Below, one piece after another: positions 58,501-64,000 of a stretch of 64,000 bases of DNA. Origin of the DNA: Sessilibacter corallicola (lineage in GTDB: Bacteria > Pseudomonadota > Gammaproteobacteria > Pseudomonadales > Cellvibrionaceae); the NCBI RefSeq assembly GCF_021290925.1, contig NZ_JAJSLX010000003.1, positions 310,001 to 374,000 of the forward strand, given 5' to 3'. The number at the start of each line of letters is the position of its first letter. The first letter of the stretch is position 1. A program made the translations under genes and the position numbers. The notes below the pieces were generated by a model. It was not told where the DNA came from. It was given only the letters and a program-made list of their open reading frames with translations, and searched no databases.

Positions 58501-59558
58501 ACAGACTCTCCCGCAAGCGCGTGAATGGCTTGAGTCAACTCGGTATTTAATTCGATTGACACCCGCGCGCCATTAAATGTTTGGATAGCAGGTCGCGGAA
58601 ACTCCGTAGGAAATTCCAATACCGGCGGCTCGTCACCGAGCGTGTTGCGCCAATAATTAATGTGCTTTTCTAAATTGGCACCGGATAAATATTCTCTTTG
58701 CCACGCGGAAAAATCCGTGTATTGAATCGACAATGGCGATAAATTTTGTGCAAGCGATTCAACCGATGCCGACTGATCAGCACACGCTGAATTATACAAA
58801 ATAGCAAATTCTTTAACGATGACGTCCAGCGACCAAGCATCGATAGCAATGTGATGAACAACCCACTGCAATACATGCTGTTGCTCATTTAGTGTGACTA
58901 ATTGAACTCTCAGTACCGAATCATTCGCTAAATCAAACGGTTGATTCGATTGCTTGGCTAGCCATTGCTTAACTGACGGCGGCAGTTGCTCAGCGCAGGT
59001 ATAGTTTTCTTCAGCGCATGTTTTTTCGTCATCTTTTTTTCCATGAGAGACATCGTCGAAATTAAAATGAGCAATATCGACGTTTTTATGGGGAAGAATA
59101 CTTTGTGCAGGTTCACCCGATGCATTTTGCACATCGGCGGTATTAGAAGTATTGACTGTATATACCGTACGCAACACTTCGTGGCGAAACTGAAGTGTAT
59201 TTAACGCAAGTTGCAACGCATCTAAGTTTAATTGGCCGTTGAGCAATAACGCCGCCGACATATTGTAAGCAGAGCTTTGCGGATCTAGCTGGTGTAATAA
59301 CCATAAACGCTGCTGAGCAAAAGACAGCGGTAAAGGCTGCTCCCGTGATACCGGCTTAATTTCATTTGCCTGAGCCTGTTGCGATTGCTGATTTCGAGTT
59401 AATAGCTCCAATAACTCAGATTTTCGTTCCTTGAGTTTTATTTTTAAATCGTTGGTGAGCGCCCCTGGAGGCGCTTTAATACCGAGCTTGCCTTCACCGT
59501 TTAGGTTCAGCTGAATATTTTTGCTCTGTAATTCTTTAATCAGCTCGATAACACTCAT
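52563..59558 (-). CDS. Nonribosomal peptide synthetase: docking-C-A-PCP-C-A-PCP
   Basis: Protein of 2331 residues with two elongation modules. Residues 1-55 (VIELIKELQSKNIQLNLNGE) form a TubC-like N-terminal docking domain. C 78-520 (LSFAQQRLWLLHQ; HHIAIDAWS); A 620-1080 (YTSGSTGKPKG at 750); PCP IGGNS at 1148; C 1216-1650 (LSFSQQRLWFLHQ; HHMIGDGWS); A 1700-2180 (YTSGSTGKPKG at 1840); PCP LGGHS at 2257; acidic tail. Both C domains look L-donor type and there is no E domain. Pocket residues DILQLGVVW and DILQLGLVW closely resemble the published Gly code DILQLGLIWK, so Gly-Gly is predicted. The start overlaps the stop of the preceding NRPS gene by 4 bp, giving coupled translation. Confidence 0.95.
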   Translation of the reverse strand: MSVIELIKELQSKNIQLNLNGEGKLGIKAPPGALTNDLKIKLKERKSELLELLTRNQQSQQAQANEIKPVSREQPLPLSFAQQRLWLLHQLDPQSSAYNMSAALLLNGQLNLDALQLALNTLQFRHEVLRTVYTVNTSNTADVQNASGEPAQSILPHKNVDIAHFNFDDVSHGKKDDEKTCAEENYTCAEQLPPSVKQWLAKQSNQPFDLANDSVLRVQLVTLNEQQHVLQWVVHHIAIDAWSLDVIVKEFAILYNSACADQSASVESLAQNLSPLSIQYTDFSAWQREYLSGANLEKHINYWRNTLGDEPPVLEFPTEFPRPAIQTFNGARVSIELNTELTQAIHALAGESVSPFVVLLGTYQKLLQQYSGQQDIRVGVPNANRPRIETQSLVGFFVNTLVMQANFNGEQTVADYFNHVKQRNLEAQDHQDMPFEMLVDELVSERDMSHSPLFQVMFNFLQQEQSGELALDDLTIAPLAFDQNHAKFDLTLTVEASAEKYTCIFEYNTDLYSEQRISQFARQYQYLLQQLVTCLNEKPHTPIQRVSALTPEDIQQQLFDWNDSHLDVDFDQDVVQRFEQQVERTPNANAVISVADKNDANSTVAVSYAELNTKANKIAHYLKAHGVTTNSLVAVCLERNSDLLATLIGIQKAGGAYLPIDPIYPKQRRHYILEHAKPVLMVTEQSLLPLVKETLAGDEEHPSLSLPWLCFENTNDWLTSADESVQTGDLSADNLSLSVERGQLGYVLYTSGSTGKPKGVAISRGAFVNFLCAMQKEIQLKTDDKWLAVTTISFDIAGLELFLPLITGAATVVASANQARDPAEIIALLKQQSITIMQATPATWQMVVEHVNYKKLDSALAELHVLCGGEALNAKLANQLLARKVRLLNVYGPTETTVWSTCLEISNSLDKVLNKVLDKVAPIGRPIGNNQCYVLDENLSPVPVGALGELFIGGDGLAEGYLHRQDLTDTAFITNPLANTPGQRLYRTGDLVSYRHDGLLEYNGRRDFQVKIRGFRIELGEIERQLRNHDGVRDAVVTAYEDENQVKHLVGYLLVQPDIAADSDQLREFLAVKLPDYMVPSVYVELESFPLNSNGKVDRKALPKPNVRQHTNNEIIAPATDLEQTIESVWCEVLGLEKVSTDSNFFSIGGNSLSATRVVARLSEELAREIPLRTVFLQPTIALLAVAIEKELGFSSTRVVAIEKAPADAIIPLSFSQQRLWFLHQLEGPNSTYNMPVAISISGPLDRSLVEKSFSAIVARQSSLRTYFPSDDAGPQQRLHDLNRFTIGFEDLSAIESVENKQQTAKEKAVVFATAAMNVENDWLFAVTILKLDDQQHWLLVNCHHMIGDGWSVGVLIEEFAYSYQQFDQSANQVNEFSFNPLPIEYSDYSYWQHNSGAERFQEQLDYWLKQLASPPSLISLPTDHSRPAQQNYDGETLSVSLGEDLATSLQSLANEHGCTLYMVLMAAWQVLLHRYSGQDDICVGSPVANRQHQDTEALVGFFANTLVLRGDLSNQPTFADFLQQIKQVIVDAQMHQDVPFEQLVEQLNVPRTQAYSPLFQVMFTWQNTPLTELNHLDTTAGKLILESAVGDQATIDTGTAKFDLDLSLREYSKEISGNLSFRTDLFNVETVERLWAHFTTLLNSIVNNPSAHVGQLSLLLPEEKSQLSLWNNTEMAYNKDASVVELFEQAVNQHPDKIAARFNDESITYRELNNQANNVANHLLDLGVAADDLVAVCQRRSLPMLVSLIAVLKAGAAYVPIDPNYPQDRVAYMLEHSNVAIVLSDTNVIASSDVDFTLDAKDRNVLDINALLSESARDAGNTEKPNHTATGNHLAYVIYTSGSTGKPKGVMISRANMVNFVLAMQQLLKPTSSDRLLAVTSLSFDIAVLELFLPLISGGEVTLGDETLAVDGERLKALLDSQPFTFMQATPVSWKMLLAAGWQHNADRGAFNVLCGGEAFPGSLAQQLLAQPVDVWNLYGPTETTVWSSAHQLQKDQPVLIGKPIANTQIVIVDENSNPVPIGVMGELCIGGDGLARGYLHRSDLTEERFVDSEFGTIYRTGDLARYLPDGNLECLGRIDQQVKVRGYRIELGEIETQLASHELVHEAVVDTQKGSDSSDDENHLVAYVVLKSGVESTQESDQLSSSQETLTQHISQQQTPQHLTLQQETITAFKEHLNQALPDYMIPNAFMVLNKLPLTPNGKVDRKSLPKVDFASQRQPYVAPRDSVETQIQSIWQSLLKIDEIGIHDNFFDLGGHSLLATRLMSRIKEAYTTNLTLAQLFTAPTVAGVADLIKEESGGIEKLSEKGNSSIDDDALDRIEDLLAEFED

Positions 59559-62500
59559 ATCTCGAACTCCTCCATGTCATCATCGGAATCGATCGTTGCT
59601 GAGTTTTCCAAAGATTTTGCCGCAAGCGCGAGTTCAACTTGCTCCGCCACTTGTGCAACGCTGTTGTGCTCAAATAAGGTTCGCAATGGCAGATCAATCG
59701 CAAACGTTTGACCAACACGAGCGTGTAATTGGGCAGCCAACAACGAATGTCCGCCCAACTCAAAGAAGCTTGCGTGAATATCTACGTCTTCTATTTTCAG
59801 AACCTGTTGCCACAAACCAACTAATGTTTTTTCCGTCTCATTGCGAGGTTGTGCTATTTCTTTGTCGGAATTGGCCGCACCACCTTGAGAGAAATCAGCA
59901 GCAGGTAACGATCGTCGATCAATTTTACCGTTGTTATTTAGCGGCATTTTCGCCAAACCAATAAGAAGGTTCGGTTGCATATAAACCGGTAAGGCTTCTT
60001 TTAATGTGACAACGAGTGAAGCTTCTAACGTTGAACGGCATTCATCAGTGAGCGCTTCATCGTTGTCGAGTTGAGCCTCGTAGAAAGCAACCAGACTATC
60101 ATCTCCGCGAAGGTCTTTCTGAACAACGACCGTCGCATGGCGAATATCGTTATGACTTTCTAAACACGATTCAATCTCGCCCAATTCAATTCGGAAACCA
60201 CGAATTTTAACCTGGTGATCGGTTCGGCCTAGGTATTCCAAAACGCCGTCTTCGCGCCAACGCGCTAAATCGCCAGTGCGATAGAAACGTTCTGAGTTAT
60301 CCAGAGAATCGACAAATTCAGGGTTGTCTCGATAAACCGGATGCGCTAACAACGGGTTTTTAATAAATGCAGCGGTCGTGCGTTCTTCGTCGTGAAGATA
60401 GCCGCGCCCTACCCCAGCACCGGCAACGTACAATTCACCAGGAACACCAATGGGCTGTAGTTTTTGTTGATCATTTAACACGTACAGATAATTGTTATCG
60501 GTCGGCTGACCGATGGGCATTGGGTCGTTGGTGTCTTTCTCAGTAGCCACAGGCCACAGAGCAACGTCGTCAGCACATTCCGCTGGCCCGTAGGCATTGA
60601 GTAACGGAATGGTTGGATATTGCTGTAACCAGCGTTTTGCTAGATCTTGGCTCAAAGCTTCGCCGGTAGGCATTAACCATCGTAATGTTGACAAGGGTTT
60701 CGGGAAATCTAAAAAGCCTTGAATCAAACTTGGCACACTTTCTAAAACGGTAACACCGTCTTTTTCGACAGCTTCCAGCAAACCCATTGGGTGGCGAGCA
60801 ATTTCATCTGGGTAAATTTCAACTTTCGCACCGCACAATAACGCGGTTAAGAATTGCCAAACTGAAATGTCAAAACACTGTGATGCAGTTTGAGCAATCA
60901 CATCGTTTTCGGTTAACGATAAGGTTGGAATTTTGCTGTATTGGTTATTGAGCATCCCCAAATGTTCAACCATTGCGCCTTTCGGAACGCCGGTAGAACC
61001 CGATGTGTAAATCACGTACGCCAAATCGTTTGGACGGTACGTGAGATTAAATTGCGCGGCGATTGGGTAATTATCGCTGTCGGCTTTTAATGTATCTTCA
61101 ATTGATAATAAGACCGGTGGTGTTTTCTCACCATTTTTAATCAACGTTAAGCTGGAATCTAGCGTCGGTAAAAATGCTTGCGTAGAAACAATCGCTTTTG
61201 GTCGACTCAATTCAAGAATCGAGGCAAGACGTTTTTCGGGGTGTGCTGGGTCTAATGGTAAATACGCTGCACCAGAACTCAACACCGCGACAATCATGGT
61301 TAATAGATCGATACCACGCTCATCCAAAATAGCGACAATGTCGTTGGCTTCAACGCCGGATTTAATCAATTTTCGGCCAAGACTTTGGCTGCGATTAAAC
61401 AAATCTTGATAGCTAATTTGCTCATCGCCGCAAGACGCGGCAATTGCGTTGGGCGTCTTTTCTACTTGTTCGACAAAAAGCTCAGGCCAGCAACGTTCGC
61501 GCGGATAATCCGTGTAGGTTTGGTTCCAATCCAACAATTGCTTTTGCTGTTCGGCTTTCGGCAGTATTTCAACGTTATTGAGCGCAAAAGATTGCTGGGC
61601 TAATTCCGCCTCTACAGCGTCGCCTAAATTCAGAAGTCCCAATTTGAACTGAGACATCATACGCTCAATGCTGTTGTGATCGAATAAAGATCGATCGTAG
61701 GTTAATTGCAAACCTAATTTTTCACCTGGGAAAATCACCACTGTAATAGGGTAATTGGTGTGAGTACGGTTATCGCTCTCTTCCACCTCAAAGATAGACA
61801 TTTTATTGAGCATTTCTGGATCAACCGGTGCATTTTCGTAAACGAAAAGGCTTCTGAATAAGGTTTCTCCAGGCGGTAAATCACTCCAACGGTGAATATC
61901 AACGAGCGGGGCAAATTCATGCTCACGCATATTGATATTACTTTCGAAGATTGAAGTTAAGTAATCTGAAACCGAGCGATCGGACGTTGCCTGAATTCGT
62001 AGTGGCAAACTGTTAATAAACAAACCGACAACGCTTTCTGCCCCTTCAAGTTCGGTTGGACGACCGGCAACCGTAACACCAAAAATAATATCTTCATTGC
62101 CACTGTAACGGCTTAATAAAAGCCCCCAGGCACCTTGCACAAACGTGTTTAAGGTAATGTGCAATTTCTGCGCGAGAGAATTCAATCGATCAGTTTCTTG
62201 CGGTGTTAAACTGTCAATGACATCTTTTACGCCGCTTACTGATTGTGGTTTATCGACAGCCAGAGGTGTTGGTGCTTCAAATCCTGACAAGCTTTCACGC
62301 CAGAATTGTTCGGCTTTATTAATATCCTGCTGTTGCAACCATGCGATGTAATCTCTAAACGGACGCGGCGGCGAGATTTCTACGGTTTTGTCAGCCACAA
62401 TAGCGCGATAATAGGTAATGAAATCCATCATCAACAATGAGAAGCACCAGGCATCCATCAAGATGTGATGGAAACTACGAACCAGATTGTATTTATCGTC

Positions 62501-64000
62501 ACCAACGCGAATTAAGGTTACTGCCATTTGCGTTGGGGTTGATAAATCAAAACCCTGCTCGACTTGTTTAGCCATCCATTGCTGAAGCTTGTCTGATTGC
62601 TCTTGCTCTGAAAATTCTCGCCAATCAAAAATTTGAACCGGTGGCGGCACTTTTTTATAAACAACCTGAAGCATGCGTTCGTCTTGACGCAAGAACGCTG
62701 TGCGCAATACTTCATGTCGTTCAACAACGCGTGCCCAGGCTTCAACAAACGCGTCTTGATCGATTTGCGCATTAACTTCATAACGATATTGCATAAAGTA
62801 AATACCCGTACCCGGATTCATTAAGGTATGGAACAACAAACCTTCTTGCATTTGAGTCAACGGATACACAGATTCAACTTCGCGCCAAGGCAGCGATAAT
62901 TGATTGATTTGGGGTTGAGTCAAATTAGCCAACGGGAAATCTGACGGCGTGGCACCGCCAACCTCGTCGTTCACACAATCGGTGATGAGTGCGGTTAACG
63001 TTTCTAGATAATTATCAGCAAGTTCAGACATCCATTGTTGTTCGTGAATATCGCTGCTGTATAACCATTCTAAGCATAATTTACCGTCGTGAATAAACGC
63101 ATTTAAATCAAGGTAAAAACCACGTTTACTCTGCTCAGAACGCTCAATGCCCGAACTGATGTCACTGACCGACAACAACGACTGCTCGTTCAACTCCAAG
63201 TCAAACTGGCCGAGGTAGTTAAAACACACGGGTGCTTTTTGACGCTCAGCCAAAGCTTGTTCTAACTCTGCGCTTTTATCATTTTTTTGGTAGCGCAACA
63301 GACCAAAGCCAATACCATTGGCCGGTACTTCTCTGAGTTGTTCTTTAACCGCCAACAACGAACCAACATTGCTATAAGCGTTAGCGTTTAAATAAACGGG
63401 GAAACGACTGGTAAACCAACCCAATGTTTGTGAAAGATCGGGGGATTCACCAATATCTTCCCGACCGTGGCCTTCTACTTCAACTAGCACCCAATCCGAT
63501 TGGCAGGCAGTAGAAATGACTTTAGTCAACGCAGTCAGTAAAACGTCGTTAATTTGGGTGCGATAAATCGCGGGAACGGATTTCACCAAATCTTCGGTTA
63601 ACTCGGGCGATAATTCTCTGGATACCTTGCTAACGGTCGCTAAAGTATTGTCACCATCAGCTTTGTTTACCGGGAAATCACCAGTGTTTTCTGTTTTTTG
63701 CCAGTAATCAATCTGTTGTTCAACAGCAGAACTGTTCGCGTATTCCGAAAGGTGTGATGCCCACTGCTTGTAACTTGCCGATTTCTCACCAAGGGTGATA
63801 TTAACGTTGTCTTTATTTGCCGCAGTCGTTTCTGAGCCCGACAATTGCGCAACCGCTTGACCGTAAGCTTGTTGGAAATCAGACAATAAAATTCGCCAAG
63901 ATACACCATCAATAACCAGGTGGTGGATTACGATTAATAACTGGCTGTTAATTCCGTCTTGGCCTTTTGCGTCAAAGTAACAAACGTTAATTAACGGGCC
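59555..64000 (-). CDS. Nonribosomal peptide synthetase, C-terminal part: (E)-C-A-PCP, runs off right edge
   Basis: Partial protein: the reading frame is open to the last base of the window, with 1481 codons visible. It opens inside an E domain (IHHLVIDGVSWRILL close to the edge; QTLGWFTSRFPV). Next come a D-donor type C domain (LTQMQEGLLFHTL; HHILMDAW), an A domain (YTSGSTGVPKG; NAYGPAECADD) and a PCP (LGGHSLLAA), ending with an acidic tail DDMEEFEI. The pocket reads DIWEMTADD, nearly the same as the last A domains of the two downstream proteins. A TTG at 63886 is internal and is not a start. The upstream module, whose residue is epimerised here, and any loading domain are beyond the window. 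Confidence 0.95.
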   Translation of the reverse strand, partial: GPLINVCYFDAKGQDGINSQLLIVIHHLVIDGVSWRILLSDFQQAYGQAVAQLSGSETTAANKDNVNITLGEKSASYKQWASHLSEYANSSAVEQQIDYWQKTENTGDFPVNKADGDNTLATVSKVSRELSPELTEDLVKSVPAIYRTQINDVLLTALTKVISTACQSDWVLVEVEGHGREDIGESPDLSQTLGWFTSRFPVYLNANAYSNVGSLLAVKEQLREVPANGIGFGLLRYQKNDKSAELEQALAERQKAPVCFNYLGQFDLELNEQSLLSVSDISSGIERSEQSKRGFYLDLNAFIHDGKLCLEWLYSSDIHEQQWMSELADNYLETLTALITDCVNDEVGGATPSDFPLANLTQPQINQLSLPWREVESVYPLTQMQEGLLFHTLMNPGTGIYFMQYRYEVNAQIDQDAFVEAWARVVERHEVLRTAFLRQDERMLQVVYKKVPPPVQIFDWREFSEQEQSDKLQQWMAKQVEQGFDLSTPTQMAVTLIRVGDDKYNLVRSFHHILMDAWCFSLLMMDFITYYRAIVADKTVEISPPRPFRDYIAWLQQQDINKAEQFWRESLSGFEAPTPLAVDKPQSVSGVKDVIDSLTPQETDRLNSLAQKLHITLNTFVQGAWGLLLSRYSGNEDIIFGVTVAGRPTELEGAESVVGLFINSLPLRIQATSDRSVSDYLTSIFESNINMREHEFAPLVDIHRWSDLPPGETLFRSLFVYENAPVDPEMLNKMSIFEVEESDNRTHTNYPITVVIFPGEKLGLQLTYDRSLFDHNSIERMMSQFKLGLLNLGDAVEAELAQQSFALNNVEILPKAEQQKQLLDWNQTYTDYPRERCWPELFVEQVEKTPNAIAASCGDEQISYQDLFNRSQSLGRKLIKSGVEANDIVAILDERGIDLLTMIVAVLSSGAAYLPLDPAHPEKRLASILELSRPKAIVSTQAFLPTLDSSLTLIKNGEKTPPVLLSIEDTLKADSDNYPIAAQFNLTYRPNDLAYVIYTSGSTGVPKGAMVEHLGMLNNQYSKIPTLSLTENDVIAQTASQCFDISVWQFLTALLCGAKVEIYPDEIARHPMGLLEAVEKDGVTVLESVPSLIQGFLDFPKPLSTLRWLMPTGEALSQDLAKRWLQQYPTIPLLNAYGPAECADDVALWPVATEKDTNDPMPIGQPTDNNYLYVLNDQQKLQPIGVPGELYVAGAGVGRGYLHDEERTTAAFIKNPLLAHPVYRDNPEFVDSLDNSERFYRTGDLARWREDGVLEYLGRTDHQVKIRGFRIELGEIESCLESHNDIRHATVVVQKDLRGDDSLVAFYEAQLDNDEALTDECRSTLEASLVVTLKEALPVYMQPNLLIGLAKMPLNNNGKIDRRSLPAADFSQGGAANSDKEIAQPRNETEKTLVGLWQQVLKIEDVDIHASFFELGGHSLLAAQLHARVGQTFAIDLPLRTLFEHNSVAQVAEQVELALAAKSLENSATIDSDDDMEEFEI

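Noticed and set aside
63884-63886. TTG at 63886 as start of the rightmost NRPS
   Set aside because: The frame stays open to the window edge and encodes the E-domain motif HHLVIDGVSW just upstream, so this codon is internal.
1-64000. CRISPR arrays, tRNA/rRNA genes, insertion sequences or phage genes
   Set aside because: No regularly spaced repeats, no cloverleaf or rRNA sequence noticed, and no transposase or integrase motifs in any open frame.

Overview
The window comes from a Gram-negative, probably marine gammaproteobacterium. Two TonB-dependent receptors, an Entner-Doudoroff glucose route, a sugar-uptake locus with flavin-dependent halogenases and moderate base composition together suggest Cellvibrionales (Saccharophagus/Teredinibacter-like). 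That placement is inference; no rRNA or marker gene is present. Apart from one glyoxalase-like gene and a few small genes, the window is made of large operons. Left part (1-9.5 kb): a minus-strand operon zwf-pgl-edd-glk-eda-gap-pyk takes glucose to pyruvate through the Entner-Doudoroff pathway. It is divergent from a plus-strand LacI-family regulator followed by methylglyoxal synthase. Two perfect copies of the palindrome TGACAACGCTGTCA lie between zwf and lacI. Second block (9.6-19.9 kb): a minus-strand sugar-utilisation operon runs TonB receptor, two overlapping tryptophan-halogenase-family flavoproteins, sugar:H+ symporter, secreted GH31 alpha-glucosidase, and ends at a strong terminator. 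Five more perfect copies of the same operator precede the receptor, so one LacI protein probably links uptake and hydrolysis of an alpha-glucan or maltodextrin to central catabolism. Middle (20-27.4 kb): a YaeR-type VOC protein, a PvdQ-like Ntn-hydrolase acylase, a secreted beta-helix protein, a DJ-1/PfpI protein with a ribbon-helix-helix protein, and a histidine-rich metal-binding protein. The intergenic spaces here hold several strong inverted repeats. Iron block (27.4-32.2 kb): a DUF3649-PepSY-DUF3325 inner-membrane operon is divergent from a siderophore-type TonB receptor across a near-consensus Fur box. Right half (32.5-64 kb, continuing past the right edge): a minus-strand nonribosomal peptide synthetase (NRPS) assembly line of four proteins, followed by a PvdE/SyrD-type peptide exporter. 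Read in order of synthesis, the domains are (..E)-C-A-PCP / docking-C-A-PCP-C-A-PCP / C-A-PCP-PCP-E-C-A-PCP / C-A-PCP-PCP-E-C-A-PCP-TE. Hand-read A-domain pocket residues suggest ...-D-X-B-Gly-Gly-D-Asp-B-D-Asp-B, where B is the substrate of three near-identical, unassigned pockets that may accept a basic residue. With the Fur-controlled receptor, the PepSY operon, the exporter and the PvdQ-like acylase close by, the best hypothesis is a new peptide siderophore using D-Asp or D-beta-hydroxy-Asp. An acidic lipopeptide of another kind is the main alternative. The loading module, any tailoring hydroxylases and the operon promoter lie outside the window.
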